Assembly (NCBI GenBank): GCA_958295495.1
Contig: OY282352.1
Location: forward strand, 5,216,049-5,280,048
Origin: an uncultured Latescibacterota bacterium
Lineage (GTDB): Bacteria; Latescibacterota; UBA2968; UBA8231
Direction of reading: 5' to 3'
Length of the DNA stretch: 64,000 nucleotides
Every line of letters begins with the position of its first letter. The first letter of the stretch is position 1. Shown here piece after piece: positions 40,790-47,747 of this stretch. The notes under the pieces were generated by a model. The model made no database searches, was not told the origin of the DNA, and was given only the letters and a program-made list of their open reading frames with translations. A program made the translations under genes and the position numbers.

Positions 40790-41680
40790 TTACTCGCCGC
40801 CTTCCCGCTGATGGAGCGCGATGGCTATCTGGGTGCCAGGGAAATGGACGGATGTGTGTTCCCAATGCCGCTGGCCACGAATATAGACCCGGGTATCCCC
40901 CGAGCGGATGTGCAACGACCCATTGTAGCGACTGCAAATCTGATTGACTATATACAGCCCGAGGCCGCGGGTCGCGTCGCGGGAAAAGTGCTTCTGCAAC
41001 GAGTTGAGTATGGCCGTGCCGTGCGACCAATCCGCCGCGTCGTAGCGCACCGACAGGCTCTTCTTGATCCCGATCCCGAGGTCCCCCACTCCGATGACTA
41101 CGTATTTTTTCCCCACCCGCGAATCCAAGTAGCGCTGAGCCGTGAGATAGCCCCAATTCTCGCTGTGATCGAGAATGTTGTGGCACAGCTCGGCGACGAC
41201 GTTTTTGAACTGATTGATCTCCACCTCGGTATAGCGCAGTTCCTCGGCCAGAATCGCCTCTACGCGCTGGCCGATCTTGCCCAACACGGTCTCGATATCC
41301 GCCCGCTCCTCAATCCGCGTGATTTCCAACAGGGCCTCGCTTTCTTCCTTTTCTCGCTCCTGATCCACGATGAGCGTCGGCCCGACCAGCTCGACCCCAT
41401 CCACGGCCGCGGCAAAGCGCACCCGTCCCAGATAGGTGCGCAGGGCAAAGGCGCGAGGCAGGTGAAAGACGACCCGCGACGAGAGCGCGTCCCCGTAGCG
41501 CGCCATCAAGCACAAGGCCACCAAGCCGTAGGGGTCAATAAAATGCAGGGCGCGCAAATCGACCTCCAAGGGCTGCCCGGGCACGGCTCCGTGCGCGTAG
41601 TCGAGAAACGCTACGAGGAATTCGTCGGCCGTGCGCGGCGTTAGCTTGTCTGTTGGCAGGACGAGGTAGGGACAAACCAT
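40790..41680 (-). CDS. STAS-like domain plus GHKL (histidine-kinase-type) ATPase protein (296 aa)
   Basis: Residues about 1-90 resemble a STAS domain (PLEVDLRALHFIDPYGLVALCLMARYG). From about 125 a GHKL ATPase follows: N-box NQFKNVVAELCHNILDHSENWG at about 155-175, GVGDLGIGIKKSL at about 197-209, G2 TRGLGLYIVNQIC at about 239-251. No receiver or phospho-acceptor domain, so it resembles anti-sigma-factor kinases (SpoIIAB/RsbW) fused to their antagonist fold. It is followed by a small membrane protein and a second STAS-like protein. The start codon sits in a perfect hairpin. Confidence 0.72.
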   Translation of the reverse strand: MVCPYLVLPTDKLTPRTADEFLVAFLDYAHGAVPGQPLEVDLRALHFIDPYGLVALCLMARYGDALSSRVVFHLPRAFALRTYLGRVRFAAAVDGVELVGPTLIVDQEREKEESEALLEITRIEERADIETVLGKIGQRVEAILAEELRYTEVEINQFKNVVAELCHNILDHSENWGYLTAQRYLDSRVGKKYVVIGVGDLGIGIKKSLSVRYDAADWSHGTAILNSLQKHFSRDATRGLGLYIVNQICSRYNGSLHIRSGDTRVYIRGQRHWEHTSVHFPGTQIAIALHQREGGE

Positions 41681-41693
41681 GATTTGTCCCTAC
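41666..41693 (-). promoter_or_regulatory. Perfect 11-bp hairpin enclosing a start codon
   Basis: GTAGGGACAAA and TTTGTCCCTAC pair around a 6-nt loop that contains the ATG of the STAS/ATPase gene. The only Shine-Dalgarno-like bases (TAGGGA) are in the stem. The structure should limit independent initiation unless melted or opened by ribosomes finishing the lipoprotein gene, whose stop codon also lies in the stem. Confidence 0.65.
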
Positions 41694-42430
41694 TGCGGCA
41701 CAGGGGCGATCTCATGCGCCACCGCAAACTCAAACGAGGCACTCGTCACCTCTTTGGGGCGATCGAAGGCATCTACCCGCAAGACCATATCCTCCACCTC
41801 GACGGTGATCGCTCGCACTTTGGCGTGCAGCGGCGCAAAAACCACCTTGCCGGTATAGTCGTCCCCCTTAAACACAAAGGTATGCCGCCTGAACAATGCC
41901 TCCCGCACCAAGCCCATGCGTTCCTGATAGTAGTAGTCTTCATTGCCGCCCTTGCCGCGCCGCTCCATGTAGTAGCGCTCAAAACTGTTGTCCGCATCGC
42001 GCTTGAGCACACCCCAGTATCGGTACTCGCCGCCCCGGTCCGTATGTAGCACCATCTTCGCCGGATCGACCATCACCTTGGGATAGGTCTGATTGACCAC
42101 CGTCATCTCAAAGACGGTAAAGCGCGGCGGCGCATAGCCCCGATCCAAGTCGCGGTTCTCTCCATAAGTAAAGGGATTCAGATTCGGCTCGCGGAAGGTA
42201 AAACGGGCGTACTCCCGATTTAGGGCCTGATCGCTTAGGTAGCGCAGCTTGAGGCGGAACCCCTCCTGCTCGAAGACTGCGGTACTATCCTCCGAGTCGA
42301 AGTAATAGCGAACGTCCTCTAGCAGGGCCTCCTGCGGCACCACGCGCAACGCGTAGCGCAAATCCGGCGGGAACCGAATGCAGCCGGCCGCCACAAGCAG
42401 CGCAAGTATGCCCCACCGCAGCATAGCCAT
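41690..42430 (-). CDS. Putative lipoprotein (246 aa)
   Basis: N-terminus MAMLRWGILALLVAAGCIRF carries a lipobox (LVAAGC). The rest is a beta-rich, charged domain (EGFRLKLRYLSDQALNREYARFTFREPN, RFTVFEMTVVNQTYPKVMVDPAKMVLH, FVFKGDDYTGKVVFAP) of a kind seen in uncharacterised envelope lipoproteins. Its ATG overlaps the stop of hicB. Function unknown. Confidence 0.65.
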   Translation of the reverse strand: MAMLRWGILALLVAAGCIRFPPDLRYALRVVPQEALLEDVRYYFDSEDSTAVFEQEGFRLKLRYLSDQALNREYARFTFREPNLNPFTYGENRDLDRGYAPPRFTVFEMTVVNQTYPKVMVDPAKMVLHTDRGGEYRYWGVLKRDADNSFERYYMERRGKGGNEDYYYQERMGLVREALFRRHTFVFKGDDYTGKVVFAPLHAKVRAITVEVEDMVLRVDAFDRPKEVTSASFEFAVAHEIAPVPQ

Positions 42431-42627
42431 CAGCCAGCCACCGCTTGCACAGGACGCACCGAAGGTTCGGGGTTGGGCTGCCCCTCTTCTTGGGCCACTG
42501 CCAACCAGAAGGCCATGGCTTCTTGATAGGTCCCTCCGTGAGCCGAACAGCCGGGCAAATTGGGCACGACTGCGATATAGCGGCCGTCTTCAACACTCCA
42601 AAAAATATCGATCTCGTATTTGTGCAT
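42430..42627 (-). CDS. HicB-like antitoxin (65 aa)
   Basis: HicB family fold: YEIDIFWSVEDGRYIAVVPNLPGCSAHGGTYQEAMAFWLAVAQE, the usual partially degraded RNase H fold that neutralises HicA. The C-terminal part is a short tail without a DNA-binding domain. Its toxin partner directly upstream is truncated (42630-42713), so the system is probably inactive or the antitoxin is an orphan. Confidence 0.75.
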   Translation of the reverse strand: MHKYEIDIFWSVEDGRYIAVVPNLPGCSAHGGTYQEAMAFWLAVAQEEGQPNPEPSVRPVQAVAG

Positions 42628-42629
42628 GA

Positions 42630-42713
42630 TTACTCCTCGAGTTCGTAGAGTTCGTAGGGTTGCAGATTGCTCTGCTCGACAACGCCAGTCTTGGTAAATA
42701 TATGATGCGATCC
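42630..42713 (-). pseudogene. hicA toxin, 3' remnant
   Basis: The last 27 codons (GSHHIFTKTGVVEQSNLQPY...ELEE) include the G-S-H-H element holding the catalytic His of HicA. A stop codon lies immediately upstream in frame, and the duplicated block begins about 24 bp further on. The toxin gene was destroyed when the block at 42737-47687 arrived. Confidence 0.65.
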
Positions 42714-42758
42714 TTATAACAGCCCCGGAAGCATCCCTCGCGCAAAGGTAAACGACCT

Positions 42759-44237
42759 CTAGTTGGCAATAGACGAGCGCAACCAGACCAAGTACGCGGC
42801 CAAATAGGTGAACACCGCAAAGAAGCCCAGCAAAACCAAATCGACGATGGCCGCGCCGGCTAACGACGCTGCGGAAAGGTCTTCGGCAAACACCGGCACC
42901 TGCTCCAGTTCTACCTTTTGCGTGGACAACCCGTTCTTGACAAGCGGAACGTGCAGACTGCGTGCGTCGGCTCGATCTATGGCGAGGAGACTTTCCTCGA
43001 AACGCTGTGCGTAATTTCGGGCTTGATCGATGAAATGACGGTAGCGCGGTAGGCCCGTACCCGCCATCGCCTCCATCGCGTATTGGTAGGCGCCCATGGG
43101 AGAGACCCGGACGATGTTCTGGGCTAAATTGACCTGTTGTATCCGACGCCGCATCAGGGCATTTGCTAATTCTTGATGGTGCGCACGTTCTGACCGCAAC
43201 GCGCTCGAAAATTCCTTGATAAACGTAGGGTCGAGTCGATTGCCCTCGTTTGCCAAGTTAAAAGCATGCCCCCGAATCGGATGCCAAGTGAAAGATCCGT
43301 CGCCGTGCTCGTACACATGCTTAGTGTGTTCCAACTCATGTACCTCTTCGTGGAATAGCTCGGCGATGGTCTTGCCCATCTGCGGCCATAGTAAAACCAT
43401 ACCCACCCAGGCGAAGATCACCGTGGTCAGACTGCCTCGCCTAGTAGAGCTATGCGCCGATATGAGCAGCCCCAGCGCGGTACAGCCCGCCAGATAGACC
43501 CCCGAGATCAAGACCATGACCGCGATGCGCACGGTGTGCGAGGAATCCAGCGACAGCTCGGCGAGCATCAAGACGATCAACAGATTGAGGGTTACGCTGA
43601 GGAGCAGCACCCCAATCAAGACCATCATCGCGCCCCAGAACTTGCCCCACAGCAGTGTATGGCGCGGCAGACTGTTGGCCATGACCAGCTTGAGGACGCC
43701 GCTCTCCTTTTCGCCGACAATGGCGTCGTGGGTGAACAAGAGAGCGGCCAAGCTCAGCAAGACGCCGATGATGAAGACCCAGTCAACGGTGATGAAGATG
43801 GAGAGTAGTGGAGCGTCCTTTAGTTCGGCCGGAAAAGATAGAATCCACGGCCAATACCAACTTTTATCAATGCTCTTACTCTTACCCCCGATAATATCTG
43901 TCATCATCAGGTAGTTCAGGTGCGCTTCAGCATCTACTTTGTCTGGTAATTTACTGTCGGCGAAACCAGCGCAAAACGCCAATTCGCCAGGTTGCTTATA
44001 AAGCACTCCAGGACCTGCGAGCAGTAGCTTCCACAGACCGGCGGCACCATTATTGCGCAGCCTTTGGTGTTGCTGCGAGGTGTTTTCTATATAGGCATCT
44101 TGCTCGAGTTGATAGGTGCTGTGGACGAGGACGAGCGCATTGAGCACCATCAAGCCAGCGCACAACACCAGCACTAGGCTGAACCGCAGGCTTTGGATAT
44201 GCGCGATGAATTCCCGTTTGATAATAGTCGTCAGCAT
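42759..44237 (-). CDS. ABC-2 permease, PermB family copy 5, divergent branch (492 aa)
   Basis: Partner of PermA copy 7. MLTTIIKREFIAHIQSLRF start, GEKESGVLKLVMANSLPRHTLLWGKF loop, and AAYLVWLRSSIAN end, as in copy 4 (31991). The first extracytoplasmic loop (LPDKVDAEAHLNYLMMTDIIGGKSKSIDKSWYWPW) is clearly different and slightly longer. It starts 7 nt after PermA. Confidence 0.87.
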   Translation of the reverse strand: MLTTIIKREFIAHIQSLRFSLVLVLCAGLMVLNALVLVHSTYQLEQDAYIENTSQQHQRLRNNGAAGLWKLLLAGPGVLYKQPGELAFCAGFADSKLPDKVDAEAHLNYLMMTDIIGGKSKSIDKSWYWPWILSFPAELKDAPLLSIFITVDWVFIIGVLLSLAALLFTHDAIVGEKESGVLKLVMANSLPRHTLLWGKFWGAMMVLIGVLLLSVTLNLLIVLMLAELSLDSSHTVRIAVMVLISGVYLAGCTALGLLISAHSSTRRGSLTTVIFAWVGMVLLWPQMGKTIAELFHEEVHELEHTKHVYEHGDGSFTWHPIRGHAFNLANEGNRLDPTFIKEFSSALRSERAHHQELANALMRRRIQQVNLAQNIVRVSPMGAYQYAMEAMAGTGLPRYRHFIDQARNYAQRFEESLLAIDRADARSLHVPLVKNGLSTQKVELEQVPVFAEDLSAASLAGAAIVDLVLLGFFAVFTYLAAYLVWLRSSIAN

Positions 44238-44244
44238 GGTCTGT

Positions 44245-45744
44245 TCACCTCACGACATCGTAGCGAGCAAAGAGCCTTATTACGGCAAGCCAAGTTAGGC
44301 CCGCATAGATAAACAGCGATAGGAGGCCCGGCGCAATTCTACTTAGCCGTTGAGAAAGGGGCTCACGGCGCTCGGCAAAGACTGGAAGACCGCTGAGGTC
44401 GAGTGCGGTTCTTTTAGCCGCTCTCTCCCCGGGTGTAAAACTAGGTTGACCTATAAATGCCATGCTTCCGAATGCGTCATACGCCCTTAAATAGTCCAAA
44501 ATTTGCTCGCGATACTGACGAGCCTGATTGATAAAATCGTAAAAAACCCCCGCATCCGTACCGGCCAAGCCGCCGGTAGCCTCTAGATAGGCCCCCGCCG
44601 GCGTTATCCTCTGCAACTGGGTGTTTAGGCGGATGAGCGACCGGGGCCGGCTTTCCCAAAGAGGACTGCAAGCATTCCAAGTTTTTTGGGCATACTGGAG
44701 GCGTAGATTCTCCCCGGCCCTCAGAATGTCTAGGAATTCGGCTATGGGGGCGTCCTTCTTAATCGCTCCGATCTGGAAACTCGGGCCGCGCCCACCCCAA
44801 CTATTACTGATCAAGTGTAGAGGGGGATAGGTATCGCCCATCCCGGCCGTGCGCACCAAGCCATTAGCCCGTTTTTCGTACTCGTTCCACACTTTGTCTT
44901 CCATCGCCTCGGCTTGCTGGGCGTCCACCCGCCGCTGGAACTGCTGATTGACGAAAAACGCAATGCTGATCGGCAAGACAATCACCAAAAAGGTCCAGAC
45001 GAATAGACTGTACATCATGCTCGTCGAAGTATTGTGGGTGTAACACGAAATGGCCATGCCAATCAGGTAGAAGATGACGATGTAAGACAGGGAGGCCATC
45101 CAAATTCCGATGAGACCTAGCCAATCGGCCTCTGTAAGCCGGACGTACTCAGAAGCAAGGAAAAAAATTGCGAGGCCGAGAAAGCCCAAGAAAATAGGTA
45201 TGTTGAGGAGTGTAATACCGCTCAGGAGTTTGCCTATCACGATCTGCACTCGGGAGACGTTCGTCGTCATCATCAGTGCTAGGGTGCCTTCCTCTTTTTC
45301 ACCTGAAATGGACTCACACGCGAAGAGAATGGCCAACAACGATAGAAAGATCTGGATGACATGAACGACATCAAATGAACCGATTATGGCGAGTAAAGGA
45401 TTGCCAGTGGCTGATAGGGTGTGCTTATCGGTGGCGTAGGGTATTTCGTATATCTCAATGGGCACTACCGAGCTCTTTTGCTCGGTGACGCCCCGGTCAA
45501 AGACTTCGAGTGGATTGGGCGTACGGACGACCTTGGTCTGCAATTTGGGGTATTTGTTCACCTTGCGGAGCTCGTCGGCTGTTTCTGCGACGATTCGAGC
45601 CTTCTCTGTCTGTGCTCTTTCATAACTTGCTATTCGCAGCAGGCCGATGATCCATATAAGCGACACTATAATCAGGGTACAGTAGATAAAGCGCTGGCTG
45701 GTTAGCTGCTCTAACAGTTCTTTTTTCCAGATGGTTTTTATCAT
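44245..45744 (-). CDS. ABC-2 permease, PermA family copy 7, divergent branch (499 aa)
   Basis: MIKTIWKKELLEQLTSQRF start, FDVVHVIQIFLSLLAILFACESISGEKEEGTLALMM at about 135-170, membrane helices, the extracytoplasmic part with NLRLQYAQKTWNACSPL and ITPAGAYLEATGGLAGTDAG, and the end FARYDVVR. About 80% identical to copy 6. It is 15 residues shorter, mostly from a deletion near DKHTLSATGNPLLA (copy 6 has an extra DTPFADKQILST there) and in the variable loop ISNSWGGRGPSFQIG. Confidence 0.86.
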   Translation of the reverse strand: MIKTIWKKELLEQLTSQRFIYCTLIIVSLIWIIGLLRIASYERAQTEKARIVAETADELRKVNKYPKLQTKVVRTPNPLEVFDRGVTEQKSSVVPIEIYEIPYATDKHTLSATGNPLLAIIGSFDVVHVIQIFLSLLAILFACESISGEKEEGTLALMMTTNVSRVQIVIGKLLSGITLLNIPIFLGFLGLAIFFLASEYVRLTEADWLGLIGIWMASLSYIVIFYLIGMAISCYTHNTSTSMMYSLFVWTFLVIVLPISIAFFVNQQFQRRVDAQQAEAMEDKVWNEYEKRANGLVRTAGMGDTYPPLHLISNSWGGRGPSFQIGAIKKDAPIAEFLDILRAGENLRLQYAQKTWNACSPLWESRPRSLIRLNTQLQRITPAGAYLEATGGLAGTDAGVFYDFINQARQYREQILDYLRAYDAFGSMAFIGQPSFTPGERAAKRTALDLSGLPVFAERREPLSQRLSRIAPGLLSLFIYAGLTWLAVIRLFARYDVVR

Positions 45745-45768
45745 TTTCTGACCCTCTTTGAGTTTGGC

Positions 45769-46110
45769 TCATTTGTAATCGCCATCGATTATACCATAGA
45801 AGATCGCCACCAAACTATCATTGCCCGACTCGGAAAAAGTAATGAGATACTGACGCAACCAGTCTCGCAAGCCGCGCTCTTGCTCCAAGTCTATGGCCGT
45901 CTCCAAGTTAATGGGTATCGCGTCGATGGCTTGATTCAATTCGTCGCCTGCTTGAACCTTGATCATCTCTTGGCCATGTATGTAGTCGTTAAACTCCTGT
46001 ATGTTTTCTTGAGTGAAGCCGCCGTACCCCTCTTCTCGGGCTTGACTGGGCGCGGGTATAGCACTCAGGCCGATAATAAGCGCACTGCACACGAGCGTTA
46101 GCGTTTTCAT
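45769..46110 (-). pseudogene. Truncated YGG-family gene (113 aa)
   Basis: Same signal peptide (MKTLTLVCSALIIGLSAIP) and mature start (EEGYGGFTQENIQEF) as the protein at 29047. It follows to SESGNDSLVAIFY and then reads GIIDGDYK-stop. About 200 C-terminal residues are missing, along with the peptide gene that lies between YGG and PermA in copy 1. The deletion joins it to PermA 24 bp away. A short secreted product is still possible. Confidence 0.75.
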
Positions 46111-46160
46111 CGCAAGCCTCCTTGCATGATTTTCGCTTTAAGAACACTTCTCATAAGTAA

Positions 46161-46187
46161 TAACGTATGTCGTTAGAAAAATGTTAC
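46161..46187 (-). promoter_or_regulatory. Candidate ECF-sigma-type promoter
   Basis: On the minus strand GTAAC (46187-46183), a 17-nt spacer and CGTTA (46165-46161) resemble ECF promoters, about 50 nt upstream of the YGG start and directly downstream of the ECF sigma gene. The surrounding 120 bp are AT-rich and contain no gene. Weak motif, reported for its context. Confidence 0.35.
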
Positions 46188-46231
46188 AAAAAAAATAAAA
46201 AATGAGCAGAAAATAGAACGCGTCGATCTCT

Positions 46232-46705
46232 TTACTCCAAAAGGACCAGCAGGCGTCTCTGTCCGCGGCTGAGATATACTCTGACCGTACTAGGGGGCAT
46301 CCCTAGCTGCCGACCAATTGCTTTATGAGACAGCCCCTTAAAATACCGCAGCCGGATAACGGTTCGGTAGGGCTCAGCCAATCGGCTCAGGGCCTCCTCG
46401 ATGCCGAGGTGCTGGAGCAAGTTCACCTCGGTAGCCGGGGTGTTCCGCACGGCTAGTTCGCAATCTCGAGTACTGACTACCGAGCGATAGCTTTTCCGCC
46501 GGCGCAAGGCGTCCAAACAGGCATTGCGTGTCGCCTGACTGATCCAAGTCTCCAGAGCTTCGCTGGCAATGTGGGAGCTATGGTTCCACAGGCGGAGCAG
46601 AACCTCTTGGGCGACATCCTCGGTATCCTCGCGGTTGCCCATATACTGGTACGCTAATCCGTATATGCGCTTTTGGTGTGGTTGGTCGAGACAAGTGTTT
46701 TCCAT
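46232..46705 (-). CDS. ECF-type RNA polymerase sigma factor (157 aa)
   Basis: Sigma-70 family, extracytoplasmic-function size. Region 2 at about 15-75 (AYQYMGNREDTEDVAQEVLLRLWNH...WISQATRNACLDALRRRK) and region 4 at about 108-155 (LSRLAEPYRTVIRLRYFKGLSHKAIGRQLGMPPSTVRVYLSRGQRRL). No anti-sigma gene with a zinc-binding motif is adjacent. It sits between the ATPase gene, across a hairpin, and the truncated YGG gene. Likely targets are the downstream YGG-PermA-PermB genes. Copy 1 of the block retains only a scrap (28830). Confidence 0.88.
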   Translation of the reverse strand: MENTCLDQPHQKRIYGLAYQYMGNREDTEDVAQEVLLRLWNHSSHIASEALETWISQATRNACLDALRRRKSYRSVVSTRDCELAVRNTPATEVNLLQHLGIEEALSRLAEPYRTVIRLRYFKGLSHKAIGRQLGMPPSTVRVYLSRGQRRLLVLLE

Positions 46706-46755
46706 GATGGGTATGCCTCACAAGTTATTCTCGATGAGTCGGTGCAAAGGGGAGG

Positions 46756-46803
46756 GTGTGTAGCTCCATGAAGGTCGGCGGGAGCCTCCATGGACCTACA
46801 CAC
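46756..46803 (-). terminator. Hairpin between ATPase copy 2 and the sigma gene
   Basis: GTGTGTAG.TCCATG and CATGGA.CTACACAC form a 15-bp stem with one mismatch and an 18-nt loop. It is equivalent to the hairpin at 28741 but with a changed, longer stem, which supports selection for pairing. Confidence 0.6.
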
Positions 46804-46817
46804 CCCAACTGCGCCCC

Positions 46818-47540
46818 CTAGGCCGCTGGCAGGACGGGCCGCTCCACATACTCGACGTAGAGGCGCTCCAAGTCGGCTTCTTGGAATTCGTCGCGGCTGA
46901 GCGTCTTGACGAGATGCCCCTCGACCATGATGCCGAGCCGGTCGGCGATCACCCGGGCGCGGAACACGTCGTGGGTGGTCATCCATATCGCCTTGCCCTC
47001 GTCGCGCAACTCGTCCAACAACTCCAAAAACTCGGCCCCCGACTTGGGATCGAGCCCCGAGGTCGGCTCGTCGAGCAACACGATCTGGGCGTCCTTGGCA
47101 ATGGCAATGGCAATGCCCAGCTTCTGCCGCATCCCCTTGGAAAACTCCTTGACCCGCCGGTCAAACGCCTCCCGTTGCAGACCGACGCGCGCCATGATCT
47201 GGTCGTAGTGGGCAGCGTCTTGGGACGGCTGGCCGCTCAAGCGAGTGAAGAAATCCAAGTTCTGCCGCGCACTGAAGTTGCCGTAGAGCATGACGTTTTC
47301 CGAGACGTAGGCCACGTGCTTTTTGGCCTCTAAGGGCTGCTCGGTGATGTCGATGTCGCACAGCTTGACCGTGCCGTGGGTGGGTTCGGTGAACCCCAAC
47401 GCGACCATCAAGGTCGTGGTCTTGCCCGCGCCGTTGGCTCCGAGCATGGTGAAGACCTCGCCGCCTTGGATGGTCAGGTTGAGGTCGGTGACGGCTTTGA
47501 CGTCCCCGTAGTGCTTGGAAAGTCCGATGATTTCCAACAT
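46818..47540 (-). CDS. ABC transporter ATP-binding protein, second copy (240 aa)
   Basis: Differs from the protein at 28002 at only a few residues (CDIDITEQ for CGIDITEQ, DQIMAR for DPIMAR, AQIVLLDEP for ARIVLLDEP). All motifs are intact: GANGAGKTTT, FSKGMRQKL, IVLLDEPTSGLDP and TTHD. The start at 47540 matches copy 1 and has AAAGGATCGCCTC upstream. Its near identity contrasts with the roughly 80-85% identity of the permeases in the same block, pointing to selection or gene conversion on the ATPase. Confidence 0.92.
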   Translation of the reverse strand: MLEIIGLSKHYGDVKAVTDLNLTIQGGEVFTMLGANGAGKTTTLMVALGFTEPTHGTVKLCDIDITEQPLEAKKHVAYVSENVMLYGNFSARQNLDFFTRLSGQPSQDAAHYDQIMARVGLQREAFDRRVKEFSKGMRQKLGIAIAIAKDAQIVLLDEPTSGLDPKSGAEFLELLDELRDEGKAIWMTTHDVFRARVIADRLGIMVEGHLVKTLSRDEFQEADLERLYVEYVERPVLPAA

Positions 47541-47554
47541 GAGGCGATCCTTTC

Positions 47555-47687
47555 TCAAGGGGTTTTGTAAAACTCGCTTTGGAGCGCCCGACCCAAGATC
47601 CGCCGCAGCTCTTCAGCCGCGAGGATGTAGGCCAAGCGCTCGGTGAAATAGCTCTGCTCGGCGCCGTTGACGGCCGCCCGCTGGCGT
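47555..47687 (-). pseudogene. 3' remnant of a TolC-like gene
   Basis: Encodes the last ~43 residues of the efflux protein (QRAAVNGAEQSYFTERLAYI...LRRILGRALQSEFYKTP-stop), matching the end of the protein at 26520 with small changes, and joins directly to the ATPase leader. The rest of the gene is absent, which defines one end of the duplicated block. Confidence 0.85.
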
Positions 47688-47744
47688 ATAAATGTTGGTG
47701 TCCGGGCCACTGAGAATGCGATTGAGAAGGGCGCGCCGGTTCAT
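47687..47744 (-). pseudogene. 5' fragment of an unidentified gene truncated by the duplicated block
   Basis: ATG lies 4 nt after the stop of the TPR gene: MNRRALLNRILSGPDTNIYTP, after which the frame enters the TolC remnant. It was probably the next gene of the operon at 47748-55188. Too short to assign. Confidence 0.5.
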
Positions 47745-47747
47745 TTT

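Larger units (their letters stand above)
42737..47687. repeat. Copy 2 of the large duplication, inverted
   Basis: Contains PermB, PermA, a truncated YGG gene, an intact ECF sigma gene, the ABC ATPase and the 3' end of a TolC-like gene, in the same internal order as 27769-33476 but on the minus strand. It interrupts hicA at one end and an unknown gene (47687-47744) at the other. No transposase or terminal repeats are visible at the ends. Confidence 0.8.

Noticed and set aside
42737..47687. Composite transposon flanking the restriction/HerA island
   Set aside because: The inverted blocks contain transporter genes, not transposases, and I see no terminal repeats or target duplications.
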